Positions 45,088-53,924 are shown, counted from the stretch's first letter. The stretch: 64,000 nt of DNA from an uncultured Bacteroidales bacterium (GCA_946406015.1 CAMJJD010000003.1:1-64000), one strand, 5' to 3'. Notes: generated by a model from the sequence alone, not told the origin. A program made the numbers and translations.

Positions 45088-46434
45088 ATGAAAGCACTGA
45101 AGACGGTTAGAATTGTTTTGGCGACATTGATGCTGCTGGGCATCACGGCACTGCTGTTGGACACCACGGGCGTATTGCGGCACTATCTGGGCTGGATGCC
45201 CAAGGTGCAGTTGCTGCCGGCACTGCTGGCGGGTGGTTTCCTCCTGGTGCTCGCCATACTGGTGGTGACGCTGCAGATAGGACGCTTCTACTGCGCCGTG
45301 GTGTGCCCGATGGGCGTGTTCCAGGACATTTTCATCTGGGTGCACAAGCTCCTGTTCGGCAAGAAGCACCCCTACCGCTACCGCAAGCCGCAGAACTGGC
45401 TGCGCTATACGGTGCTGGGGCTCTTTGTATTGGCCATGTTAGTAGGATTGAACAGCATTGCCGTGCTGATAGCTCCTTACAGCGCCTACGCCCGCATGGT
45501 CACGGGGTTGCATGCCTCGGGACTGGTGCAATGGATAGCCATCGCCACGCTGGTAGTCATCGGGATGCTCAGCTTCACTATGGGCCGCATGTGGTGCAAC
45601 ACGATGTGCCCTGTAGGCTCGCTGCTGAGCCTCTTGAGCCGCTACCGCCTGATTGGCATCCGCATCGACGCCGACAAGTGCGCCGGCTGCCGCAAATGCG
45701 AGAAGGGCTGCAAGGCGATGTGCATCGATGTAGATAACAAAAAGGTGGACAGCAGCCGCTGTGTGAACTGCTTCAACTGCCTGAGCGAGTGCAAGGCCGG
45801 GGCCATAAGCTTTAGTATGAAGCGGAAAGTGGAAAGCGAAAAGACCGTAGACACTAGCCGCCGCAAGTTCGTGGCCGGCACGGTGGCCGTCGGCGCTGCC
45901 ATGGCGGCACAGGCTCAGGAACAAAAGCTGGACGGCGGTCTGGCAGCCATTGCCAACAAGCAGGTTCCCGACCGCAAGACGCCTCTGAAACCCTTTGGTG
46001 CCAAGAGTCTGAAACATTTCTCGACCCACTGCACGTCGTGCCAGCTGTGCGTGAGCCAGTGCCCCGAGCACGTCCTGCGCCCCTCGACCAAGCTGGAGAC
46101 TCTGATGCAGCCCGAGATGAACTATACCGACGGCTACTGCCGCATGGCCTGTACACGCTGCAGCGAGGTGTGTCCCGCCGGGGCCATCAAGCCTATTACC
46201 CAAGAAGAGAAGACAGCCATCAGCATCGGCGTAGCCGTGGTGCTGAAAGACAACTGCGTGGGCTGCGGAAGTTGTGCACGCCACTGTCCGTCGGCGGCCA
46301 TCAGCATGGTCGACGGCAAGCCGTCGGTCAACGAAACCCGCTGCCTCGGCTGCGGCGCCTGCGAATACTACTGCCCCGCCCGACCTGTGTCGGCCATCTA
46401 CGTGGAAGGCAGAGAGATTCACGCAGAAATATAG
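45088..46434 (+). CDS. Membrane polyferredoxin (NapH-like) with several 4Fe-4S motifs
   Basis: A 448-residue electron-transfer protein. Residues 1-185 hold about five membrane helices with two cysteine motifs (CAVVCPMGVF, CNTMCPVGSL) as in NapH/NosR-type proteins. A ferredoxin domain follows (CAGCRKCEKGC, CVNCFNCLSEC), then an internal twin-arginine stretch SRRKFVAGTVAVGAAMAAQA (RR at 258-259), then two more ferredoxin domains (CTSCQLCVSQCP, CTRCSEVCP, CVGCGSCARHCP, CLGCGACEYYCP). Probably passes electrons from the quinone pool to a periplasmic acceptor. Neighbours include a Tat-exported ferredoxin reductase and TatA/TatC, which fit this role. The fused layout suggests joining of a membrane part with a formerly Tat-exported ferredoxin. 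Confidence 0.88.
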   Translation: MKALKTVRIVLATLMLLGITALLLDTTGVLRHYLGWMPKVQLLPALLAGGFLLVLAILVVTLQIGRFYCAVVCPMGVFQDIFIWVHKLLFGKKHPYRYRKPQNWLRYTVLGLFVLAMLVGLNSIAVLIAPYSAYARMVTGLHASGLVQWIAIATLVVIGMLSFTMGRMWCNTMCPVGSLLSLLSRYRLIGIRIDADKCAGCRKCEKGCKAMCIDVDNKKVDSSRCVNCFNCLSECKAGAISFSMKRKVESEKTVDTSRRKFVAGTVAVGAAMAAQAQEQKLDGGLAAIANKQVPDRKTPLKPFGAKSLKHFSTHCTSCQLCVSQCPEHVLRPSTKLETLMQPEMNYTDGYCRMACTRCSEVCPAGAIKPITQEEKTAISIGVAVVLKDNCVGCGSCARHCPSAAISMVDGKPSVNETRCLGCGACEYYCPARPVSAIYVEGREIHAEI

Positions 46435-46444
46435 TTCCGCAAAG

Positions 46445-46460
46445 CCCTAGGAACCTAGGG
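46445..46460. repeat. CCTAGG inverted repeat
   Basis: CCCTAGG and CCTAGGG with a 2-nt loop lie just after the polyferredoxin stop. Small hairpin of unknown role, not followed by a T-run. Confidence 0.4.
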
Positions 46461-46495
46461 GAAAAGAGAAGATATCAAAATCAAAAACACACTAT

Positions 46496-47491
46496 ATGAA
46501 CATCAAACAAACACTGATTGACTTCGTCAAGTACATGGGTACTTGGAAGTTCTGGAAAGAACTGATTATCATGACCCTTGGCATGGCCGTCACAGCGGCT
46601 GCCGTCTACTACTTCCTGGTGCCCAGCAAGCTTATCATCGGCACCATATCGGGCCTTTCGATTGTGCTGACCAAGATATTTGAGGGGGTAGGCATCAACA
46701 TCTCGCTCGGTACCCTGATTATGGTCATCAACATCATCCTGCTGGTACTGGCGTTCCTGCTTATCAACAAGGAGTTCGGTGCCAAAACGGTCTACACGGC
46801 CCTTATCCTCGGTCCCTTGGCCGACCTCTGGGCCAAGATACTGCCGTGGGATGCCAAAAACGCCGCCGGCGAGTACATCCTGGCCAACCCCAACCCCATC
46901 ACCGGCTCGGCCTCCATCATGGGCGACCCGTGGCTCGACCTATGCTGCTTCGTGCTGCTGCTCAGTGCCGCACAGGCATTGATGTTCAGCATCAACGCCT
47001 CGACAGGCGGCCTTGACATCCTGGCCAAGATTGTGAACAAGTACCTGCACTTCGACATCGGCACGTCGGTATCCATCGCCGGTGCCGTCATCTGCTGCAC
47101 CGCTTTCGCCATCAACCCCTTCCGCATGGTTATCATCGGCCTCATCGGTACTTGGATTAACGGTCTGGTGGTCGACTACTTCACCGCCACGTTGAACAAC
47201 CACAAGCGACTCTGCATCGTGTCGAAGGATTACGAGCGCATCCGCCAGTACATCATCAACACGCTGCATCGCGGCTGCACCCTCTATGAGGTCACCGGCG
47301 GCTATACCGGCGAGAAGAGCATCGAGCTCGAGGTGTTGCTCAACAAGGACGAGTTCAGCAAGATATTGGTGTGGATGAAGGAAGAGAAAATCGAGGCCTT
47401 CTCCACCGCCGGCAATGTGAGCGAGGTGTATGGCTTCTGGGCCACCGGCAAGAAGCGCAAACAGCTGCAGGAGAAAATTGACAAAAGGTAA
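46496..47491 (+). CDS. YitT family membrane protein
   Basis: A 331-residue protein with five to six membrane segments (about 20-225; FLVPSKLIIGTISGLSIVLTK and FSINASTGGLDILAKIVNKYL are the YitT-typical glycine-containing blocks) and a C-terminal DUF2179 cytoplasmic domain (HRGCTLYEVTGGYTGEKSIELEVLL). Function uncertain; some relatives are thought to move small ions or metabolites. In line with the polyferredoxin and Tat genes, 61 bp after the former. Confidence 0.92.
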   Translation: MNIKQTLIDFVKYMGTWKFWKELIIMTLGMAVTAAAVYYFLVPSKLIIGTISGLSIVLTKIFEGVGINISLGTLIMVINIILLVLAFLLINKEFGAKTVYTALILGPLADLWAKILPWDAKNAAGEYILANPNPITGSASIMGDPWLDLCCFVLLLSAAQALMFSINASTGGLDILAKIVNKYLHFDIGTSVSIAGAVICCTAFAINPFRMVIIGLIGTWINGLVVDYFTATLNNHKRLCIVSKDYERIRQYIINTLHRGCTLYEVTGGYTGEKSIELEVLLNKDEFSKILVWMKEEKIEAFSTAGNVSEVYGFWATGKKRKQLQEKIDKR

Positions 47492-47525
47492 AGACCCTAA
47501 GGACTTTAAAGACCTTAAGGTCCTT
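47490..47525. repeat. 9-bp periodic spacer tract
   Basis: Four 9-bp units: AAAGACCCT, AAGGACTTT, AAAGACCTT and AAGGTCCTT. They include the 12-bp palindrome GACCTTAAGGTC (47511-47522). Confidence 0.7.
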
Positions 47526-47540
47526 AAAACAACAATAATT

Positions 47541-48932
47541 ATGGACAGACGACAATTTCTCAAGGGATTGGCGGGTGCCGGCGTGGCGGGAGCCGCGCTG
47601 GCCGTGGGTTGCAAGCATCCCAACGCCACTCCGGCCGAAGGCTACCAATCCGGTGAGGTGCCGTTGGGACAGATGACTTACCGGCAGGACAAACACGGCC
47701 AGCAGGTGAGCCTGCTGGGCTTCGGCATGATGCGCCTCCCCATCGAGGGCGGCGGCAGCCTGCGCGACAACCCCGACGCCAAGCTCGACCAGGAGCTCAT
47801 CAACCGCATGGTGGACTATGCCATCGAGCATGGCGTGAACTACTTCGACACGGCCCCGGTGTACCTGCGCGGCATGTCGGAGGAGGCCACCGGCATCGCC
47901 CTGGCTCGCCATCCGCGCGACAAATGGCTCATCGCCACCAAGCTGAGCAACTTCCGCACCTGGACGCGTGAGGCTAGCCTGAAGATGTACCATGAGTCGT
48001 TCGAGAAACTGCAGGTGGACCACATCGACTACTACCTGCTGCACTCGTTCGGCGGCGTCGACAAAGACGGCACCAGCGACTTCGAGAAACGATTCGTCGA
48101 CAACGGCATGCTCGACTTCCTCATGGAGGAGCGTGAGGCGGGCCGCATCCGCAACCTCGGCTGGTCGTTCCACGGCGAGCAGTCGGAGTTCGACAAGGTG
48201 GTGGGCTGGACCGACAAGTACCACTGGGACTTCGCACAGATACAGATGAACTACGTGGACTGGCACTATGCCCATGAAATAGAGCCGGAGAACGTGAATG
48301 CCGACTACCTGTATGGCGAGTTGGAGCGTCGCGGGATTCCGATGGTTATCATGGAGCCGCTGCTGGGCGGCCGTCTGGCGACCCTCAACGAGGCGCTGGC
48401 TCACAAACTGAAGGAGCGCGAGCCCGACCGCAGTCTGGCCTCATGGGCCTTCCGCTATCTAGGAATGTACCCCGGCATCATGACGTCGCTCAGCGGCATG
48501 AGCGCCATGGAACATGTGGAGGACAACGTACGCAGCCACTGTCCCTGCACACCCCTGGCCGATGACCAAATGGCGTTGCTCGACCGTGTAGCCGACGAAT
48601 ACGCCCACTTCCCTGTCGTCCCCTGCACCACCTGCCAGTACTGCATGCCGTGTCCCTACGGACTCGACATCCCGGGCATCTTCTCGTTCTACAACAAGAG
48701 CCTTTCGGAAGGCAATATCGCCTCGGAGGGCACCGTGGAGCAGAAGGAGTTCCGCCGTGCACGTCGTGCGTTCCTGACCACCTACGACAAAAGCATCGAG
48801 CGGCTGCGGCAGGCCGACCACTGCACAGGCTGCGGCGAGTGTCTCAAGCATTGTCCACAACATATCGCCATCCCCGAGAAGATGCGCATGATTGAGGACT
48901 ACACCAACCGCTTGAAAGACTCGTTGGTATGA
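47541..48932 (+). CDS. Tat-exported aldo/keto reductase with C-terminal ferredoxin domain
   Basis: A 463-residue protein. The N-terminus MDRRQFLKGLAGAGVAGAAL is a twin-arginine signal, ending in AVGC (Cys24), which may also be a lipobox. An aldo/keto reductase domain follows (VSLLGFGMMRLPIEG, NYFDTAPVY with the catalytic Asp/Tyr, DYYLLHSFGG with the His). The C-terminal part has cysteine motifs CTTCQYCMPCPYGLDIPG and CTGCGECLKHCPQHIAIP. Folded with clusters in the cytoplasm, then exported; the immediate neighbours TatA and TatC fit. I chose the ATG at 47541 because it places the Tat signal at the N-terminus. Electrons may come from the polyferredoxin. Substrate unknown. Confidence 0.92.
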   Translation: MDRRQFLKGLAGAGVAGAALAVGCKHPNATPAEGYQSGEVPLGQMTYRQDKHGQQVSLLGFGMMRLPIEGGGSLRDNPDAKLDQELINRMVDYAIEHGVNYFDTAPVYLRGMSEEATGIALARHPRDKWLIATKLSNFRTWTREASLKMYHESFEKLQVDHIDYYLLHSFGGVDKDGTSDFEKRFVDNGMLDFLMEEREAGRIRNLGWSFHGEQSEFDKVVGWTDKYHWDFAQIQMNYVDWHYAHEIEPENVNADYLYGELERRGIPMVIMEPLLGGRLATLNEALAHKLKEREPDRSLASWAFRYLGMYPGIMTSLSGMSAMEHVEDNVRSHCPCTPLADDQMALLDRVADEYAHFPVVPCTTCQYCMPCPYGLDIPGIFSFYNKSLSEGNIASEGTVEQKEFRRARRAFLTTYDKSIERLRQADHCTGCGECLKHCPQHIAIPEKMRMIEDYTNRLKDSLV

Positions 48933-49243
48933 AACCTTTGAAAACTTTGAAAAACCGCATAATCCGCGGATACATCATCGGATTCACACTTACGCTCCTC
49001 TTAATAATAGTAGAATTACTATACCGACAACCGCTGGAAAGACTCGTTGGCAAGACGTTTTTGGACATCCTCGTATGTATAATTTCGCTCATCGTAATAG
49101 TGCTATTTGGAGGTAGAGGGAGAGGTGGCTTAATAGATGCATGGGAAGTAAAAAGGGAAAGCCTCAAAGGTGCCCATGTCTATAAAAACGGCAAGGAATT
49201 GAAAAAAGACGAAAAAGGAAATATTAAAAAGATACAAAAATGA
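48929..49243 (+). CDS. Small two-helix membrane protein
   Basis: A 104-residue protein of unknown function with two hydrophobic segments ([33 protein letters not shown]), a glycine/arginine patch and a basic C-terminal tail ([19 protein letters not shown]). Overlaps the stop of the reductase by 4 bp (ATGA) and the start of tatA by 4 bp, so it is translated between a Tat substrate and the Tat machinery. The first codons are a 9-bp repeat (GAAACCTTT, GAAAACTTT, GAAAAACCG; 48931-48957). No homologue recognised. It might be a Tat accessory protein; this rests on position only. Confidence 0.75.
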   Translation: MKPLKTLKNRIIRGYIIGFTLTLLLIIVELLYRQPLERLVGKTFLDILVCIISLIVIVLFGGRGRGGLIDAWEVKRESLKGAHVYKNGKELKKDEKGNIKKIQK

Positions 49244-49428
49244 AACTGTTATTCTTAGGTACTTGGGAGATTATACTTATCGTCCTCGTCGTGCTGCTAC
49301 TCTTCGGCGGCAAGAAGATTCCCGAACTGATGAAAGGCCTCGGCAAAGGCGTCAAGAGTTTCAAGGACGGGGTGAACGGTGTTTCCGGCGATGAAAAGAA
49401 AGATGAAACGAAAACTGAAGACAAATAA
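49240..49428 (+). CDS. tatA: Twin-arginine translocase subunit TatA
   Basis: A 62-residue TatA/E protein: one membrane helix ([25 protein letters not shown]), the FGG hinge, amphipathic helix ([14 protein letters not shown]) and a charged tail. Forms the translocation pore for folded proteins. Adjacent to tatC and to a Tat substrate; no separate tatB is seen, as usual in TatAC systems. Confidence 0.95.
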   Translation: MKLLFLGTWEIILIVLVVLLLFGGKKIPELMKGLGKGVKSFKDGVNGVSGDEKKDETKTEDK

Positions 49429-49430
49429 TC

Positions 49431-49458
49431 TTCATTTTTCAACCTTCAATTTTCAACT
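49431..49458. repeat. 7-bp periodic spacer tract before tatC
   Basis: Units TTCATTT, TTCAACC, TTCAATT and TTCAACT fill the tatA-tatC gap, ending 3 bp before the TTG start of tatC. Confidence 0.65.
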
Positions 49459-49461
49459 TCC

Positions 49462-50154
49462 TTGACCTTCTGGGAACACCTTGACGAGTTGCGCCGCCGT
49501 CTGTGGTATGTGCTATTGGCGGCCATGGTGGCTGCTGTGGGTTGTTTCTGCTTCAAGGAGCAACTCTTCTCCGTAGTGATGTATCCCAAACCTGAGGGGA
49601 TGCAACTTATCAACGTGGAGCTGACGCAACAGTTCCTCACCCACATGCGGGTAGCCCTCTGGGCGGGTCTGCTGGTAGTGTCGCCCTATATCCTGTATCA
49701 GATGTTCGCCTTTGTGGCACCCGGCCTCTACCAAACGGAGCGGCGGCTGGCAGTGCGCGCCGTAGGCTGCGGATACCTGCTCTTCCTGACCGGTGTGGCA
49801 CTCAACTACTTCGTCATCTTCCCTTTCACGGTACGCTTCCTCGGAGGCTATCAGGTGAGTGCCGAGGTGGAGAACACCATCACCCTTTCGAGCTATATCA
49901 GCGTGCTGGGCGTAATGAGTCTGGTGATGGGCGTGGTCTTCGAGTTGCCGGTGCTCTGCTGGCTGCTGGCCAAGATAGGGGTGCTCAAGGCCGACTTCAT
50001 GAAACACTACCGCCGCCACGCCATCGTGGTCATCGTCATCCTGGCCGCTATCATCACCCCCACCGGCGACCCCTTCACGCTCTCACTGGTGGCCGTGCCC
50101 ATCTACGCCCTGTGGGAACTGAGTATTTTGATTGTTAAACGAGTAGAGAAATGA
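49462..50154 (+). CDS. tatC: Twin-arginine translocase subunit TatC
   Basis: A 230-residue TatC with six membrane segments; the start TFWEHLDELRRRLWYVLLAA is the family hallmark (signal-binding region), with later blocks FVAPGLYQTERR and FPFTVRFLGGYQVSAEVENTITLSSY. Binds the twin-arginine signal. The start must be the TTG at 49462, since no in-frame ATG is available upstream in the repeat spacer. Overlaps the GH3 gene by 4 bp, so the glycosidases may be in the same transcript. Confidence 0.95.
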   Translation: MTFWEHLDELRRRLWYVLLAAMVAAVGCFCFKEQLFSVVMYPKPEGMQLINVELTQQFLTHMRVALWAGLLVVSPYILYQMFAFVAPGLYQTERRLAVRAVGCGYLLFLTGVALNYFVIFPFTVRFLGGYQVSAEVENTITLSSYISVLGVMSLVMGVVFELPVLCWLLAKIGVLKADFMKHYRRHAIVVIVILAAIITPTGDPFTLSLVAVPIYALWELSILIVKRVEK

Positions 50155-52652
50155 AGAAGATACTGCCCTTGCTATTGCTGCTGCCGTTGGCGGCTGCCGC
50201 CCAAAGTCCCTGTCCCGACGCGCTGAAACGCTACAGCGAGCGCTATCCCGCCGCCCAGGAGCAGGACCTGCAGAAGCTCGTGTTCCAAGACACCTACGGT
50301 CCCGGCCACCTCATCAAGGACTCGGCCTCCTGCGCCCGCTATATAGAACGGGAGATGGAGACCATGGAGGCTGACGGGGCTTTCCCCTTATACGAATACA
50401 CGCTGTGCGACAGCCACTTCGTGAGGGTCAACCTGCGGGTGGTCAAGGAAGGTCGCCTGACGGTGCGGCAGCTGACATCGGCGGTGCTGCGCAGCGCCGA
50501 AGGGTTACCCACGGGGACTCCAGTCCATCACAGCCGAGCCTTCAACGAAGCCTACCATCCGCACTACCGCATCGTGCGGCGCGACATCTTCGAGCGCGAG
50601 TTGCTACCACTGCTCTACGACTACCCCTGGCAGGACCCGCAGCGGAGCCTCGACGAACGGGTGGAATGGCTGATACAGCACCTGACCCTCGACGAGAAAC
50701 TCTCGCTCATGGTGCACCAGAACCCCGCCATCGAGCGGGTGGGCCTGCCGGCCTACAGCTGGTGGAACGAGGCGCTGCACGGCGTGGGCCGCGCCGGCCT
50801 GGCCACCGTCTACCCCATGCCTATCGCCCTCGCCGCTACCTTCGACCCGTCAATGATACGCAACGTATTCAACAATGTGGCCCTCGAAGCCCGTATCAAA
50901 TACCAGCAGGCGCAGGACACCGGCGGCACGGGCGACTACACCGGCCTCACCTTCTTCACCCCCAACATCAACATCTTCCGCGACCCACGTTGGGGACGCG
51001 GCATGGAGACCTACGGCGAAGACCCCTACCTAACCTCCATGATGGGCCTGGCCTGCGTCAAAGGACTACAGCATGCATACGACTATTTCGACGGTGGCAA
51101 CCCCGACCCCACCGAACTCTCGGCGGCGGCATGCCTCAAGCACTTTGCCGTGCACAGCGGCCCCGAAGGCATACGCCACGAGTTCGACAGCCGTGTCAGC
51201 GAACGCGACTTGCGCACCACCTACATCCCTGCCTTCGAATACATCATCAAGAACAGCGACGTCCAGCAGGTAATGTGTGGATACAATAGGCTCAACGGAG
51301 AGCCCTGCTGCACCAACCGCCGTCTGTTCGACATCCTGCGCAACGAATGGCAGTACGATGGCATCCTCGTCACCGACTGTTGGGCCTTGAACGACGCCTA
51401 TGAAACCGACACCGTCATCCCGCGCCACCGCACCCACGCCACCGCCGCCCTAGCCTACGGCGACGCCTTCGGGCGCGAGGTGGACCTCGAGTGCGGCAGC
51501 GGCCTTCCTGCCCTGCGCGAAGCCGTGCAGCATGGACTGGTGCCCGAGAGCAAGGTAGACGAGCATGTGCGTCGTGTGCTGAAAACGAGACTCCGTGCTA
51601 CCGAGCAGACCTCGCGCTCAGCCATCGTCGCCGCCGAGACGCTTGCCGTCACCCCCGCATCCATGGTACTGCTCAAAAACAACGGTGTGCTGCCACTGAA
51701 GGAGAACGAGCACTTGCGCCTCGCCGGCCCCAACGCTTACGACAGCCTGATGCCCCTCGGCAACTACAACGGCACCCCTGAGCATTGTGTCACCATAGGC
51801 GAAGCCTTGGGTCAATATCAAGCCCTCAGTGCCGGCGACGGTAAAACGCTTGTCTACTGCGGCGGCCTCAATCCCCAGCTCGAGGGCGAGGAACTTCCCG
51901 TGGAAAAGGAAGGTTTCTATAAAGGCGACCGCACCCGTATAGAGCTGCCACGGGAGCAGGTGGAAGAGATAAAGTCCTTCAAGGCCAAAGGCTATCGTGT
52001 GGTATTGGTGCTCTGCACCGGCAGCGCCATTGCACTGGAGAACGTCATCGACGACTGCGACGCCATCCTTGTGGCCTGGTACGGCGGACAGGATATGGGC
52101 ACCGCCGTGGAGCAACTGCTCTTCGGCCAGTGCGACGACTTCGGCCGCCTGCCCGTCACCTTCTACCGCAGCACCGACCAACTGCCCGACTTCGACGACT
52201 ACAACATGCAGCGCCGCACCTACCGATACCTCGACAACGGCGACGCCCTCTTCCCCTTTGGCTTCGGCTACAGCTACAGCTTCTTCTCCATTAAACAACC
52301 CTGGGTGTCGGAGGCCGACTTCACTATCGGCGGCACACTGAGCCTATGCAACACCGATGCCCACGACGCCCCCACCCACCGTACCACGGTGCAGGTCTAC
52401 CTCAAGAGTGACAACGACCCCGAGGCACCTGTCAAACAACTAATCGGGCTTGCCTCCCTGGAACCGACCGAGAAACAGCCGTTGATACCCTTCACCATCA
52501 AACTCGACCCCTTCTGGTTCCGCCAGTTCAACCCCGCCACCGGCCTCCTCGAAGAGCCCGCCGACGGCACCCCCTTCACCCTCCAACTTGGTTTCTCCAG
52601 CGACGACCGCGACCTGCAGGACTTCGAATTCATCTATCACAACAGAAAATGA
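50151..52652 (+). CDS. GH3 glycosidase with an extra N-terminal domain
   Basis: An 833-residue secreted enzyme. Signal peptide MKKILPLLLLLPLAAAAQ; residues about 20-155 are an extra domain (LQKLVFQDTYGPGHLIKD ... PLYEYTLCDSHFVRVNL ... HHSRAFNEAYHPHYRIV) that I associate with a stand-alone uncharacterised family; then a GH3 barrel (ERVGLPAYSWWNEALHG, FFTPNINIFRDPRWGRGMET) with nucleophile D409 in ILVTDCWAL, a second sandwich domain (VLVLCTGSAIALENVIDDCD) and a C-terminal beta domain. Likely a beta-xylosidase or beta-glucosidase of the periplasm. Starts in the tatC stop (ATGA) and ends overlapping the fucosidase by 4 bp. Confidence 0.9.
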   Translation: MKKILPLLLLLPLAAAAQSPCPDALKRYSERYPAAQEQDLQKLVFQDTYGPGHLIKDSASCARYIEREMETMEADGAFPLYEYTLCDSHFVRVNLRVVKEGRLTVRQLTSAVLRSAEGLPTGTPVHHSRAFNEAYHPHYRIVRRDIFERELLPLLYDYPWQDPQRSLDERVEWLIQHLTLDEKLSLMVHQNPAIERVGLPAYSWWNEALHGVGRAGLATVYPMPIALAATFDPSMIRNVFNNVALEARIKYQQAQDTGGTGDYTGLTFFTPNINIFRDPRWGRGMETYGEDPYLTSMMGLACVKGLQHAYDYFDGGNPDPTELSAAACLKHFAVHSGPEGIRHEFDSRVSERDLRTTYIPAFEYIIKNSDVQQVMCGYNRLNGEPCCTNRRLFDILRNEWQYDGILVTDCWALNDAYETDTVIPRHRTHATAALAYGDAFGREVDLECGSGLPALREAVQHGLVPESKVDEHVRRVLKTRLRATEQTSRSAIVAAETLAVTPASMVLLKNNGVLPLKENEHLRLAGPNAYDSLMPLGNYNGTPEHCVTIGEALGQYQALSAGDGKTLVYCGGLNPQLEGEELPVEKEGFYKGDRTRIELPREQVEEIKSFKAKGYRVVLVLCTGSAIALENVIDDCDAILVAWYGGQDMGTAVEQLLFGQCDDFGRLPVTFYRSTDQLPDFDDYNMQRRTYRYLDNGDALFPFGFGYSYSFFSIKQPWVSEADFTIGGTLSLCNTDAHDAPTHRTTVQVYLKSDNDPEAPVKQLIGLASLEPTEKQPLIPFTIKLDPFWFRQFNPATGLLEEPADGTPFTLQLGFSSDDRDLQDFEFIYHNRK

Positions 52653-53911
52653 AAAAGACAATTATATTATTAGGATTAATGGGTTTGATGGGCATGACGG
52701 GTGCCGTGAGAGCCCAGCACGACAGTGTTCCCGAGAGCGACCCCTCCATCGTGCAGCGCATCGGCGAGTGGCAGGACCTGAAGTTCGGCTTCATGATGCA
52801 CTGGGGCATCTACGCCCAGTGGGGCATCGTGGAAAGTTGGAATATCTGCAATGAACCCTGGATCAACAGGAACGGTGCCAACTATGAGGACTACAAGCGT
52901 GCCTATTGGGCGCTGAACAAGACTTTCAACCCGCAGCACTTCGACCCGCAGAGTTGGGCAGCCGCCGCCAAGCAAGCCGGTATGAAATACGTGGTTTTCA
53001 CCACCAAGCACCACGACGGATTCTGCATGTTCGACACCCGCCAAACCTACTACAGCAGCACCGGTCCCGACTGTCCGGCACAGACCGACTTCACGCGCGG
53101 CGTGGTAGATGCTTTCCGTTCCCAAGGGATGTGGACGGGTCTCTACTTCAGCAAAGCCGATTGGCATAGCGACGACTACTGGGCTCATGAGTGGGCCACG
53201 CCCGACCGCAATGTGAACTACTCCATCGCCGACCATCCCGACCGCTGGCAGCGCTTCTGCGACTTCACCTACAGACAGATACACGAACTGACGCACAACT
53301 ACGGCCAGATTGACATTCTTTGGCTCGACGGTGGCTGGATTCGTCCTGCCTGGAGTGTCAACGAAGAGACCCGTCCCTGGCTTGGATGCAGCGGACAGGT
53401 GCAAGAGTTCGACATGCACCGCCTTGCCGCTATCGCGCGCGAGAAGAATCCTCAGATGATTATCGTCGACCGCAGTGTGGGAGGGAAGTACGAGAACTAC
53501 CGCACCCCCGAGAAGCAGGTGCCCGACACCCTCCTCCCCTACCCCTGGGAGACCTGCATGACCATGGGCGACAGCTGGAGCTACGTGCCCAACGACAACT
53601 ACAAAAGCGTCAAAACCCTCATCCACATGCTGTGCGACGTGGTGGCCAAAGGCGGCAACCTGCTGCTGAATGTGGGTCCCGATGCCGACGGAAACCTGCC
53701 CACCGAAGCCCTGCAGCGCATGGAGGAGATAGGGCGCTGGCTCGACCGCAACGGCCACGCCATCTACGCCACACGTCCCCTCTACCCCTACTGCGAAGGA
53801 AACATCCGCTACACACAGAGCAAGGATGGCAAACATCAGTATGCCATCACCCTCACCGAGGAAGCCCCCTATGCCACCGTCAAGGAGTTGAAGGGGAAAA
53901 AACGTAAGTAA
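52649..53911 (+). CDS. Alpha-L-fucosidase (GH29)
   Basis: A 420-residue secreted glycosidase with signal peptide MKKTIILLGLMGLMGMTGAV and a GH29 barrel: KFGFMMHWGIYAQWG, VFTTKHHDGFCMFDT and nucleophile D227 in ILWLDGGW. LNVGPDADGNLP ends the barrel. Removes fucose from host or plant glycans. It stops at TVKELKGKKRK, early within the small C-terminal beta domain usual for this family, and the 11-bp repeat hairpin begins 14 bp later, so the tail may have been cut. Coupled to the GH3 gene. Confidence 0.92.
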   Translation: MKKTIILLGLMGLMGMTGAVRAQHDSVPESDPSIVQRIGEWQDLKFGFMMHWGIYAQWGIVESWNICNEPWINRNGANYEDYKRAYWALNKTFNPQHFDPQSWAAAAKQAGMKYVVFTTKHHDGFCMFDTRQTYYSSTGPDCPAQTDFTRGVVDAFRSQGMWTGLYFSKADWHSDDYWAHEWATPDRNVNYSIADHPDRWQRFCDFTYRQIHELTHNYGQIDILWLDGGWIRPAWSVNEETRPWLGCSGQVQEFDMHRLAAIAREKNPQMIIVDRSVGGKYENYRTPEKQVPDTLLPYPWETCMTMGDSWSYVPNDNYKSVKTLIHMLCDVVAKGGNLLLNVGPDADGNLPTEALQRMEEIGRWLDRNGHAIYATRPLYPYCEGNIRYTQSKDGKHQYAITLTEEAPYATVKELKGKKRK

Positions 53912-53924
53912 ATCGTCGTCATTT

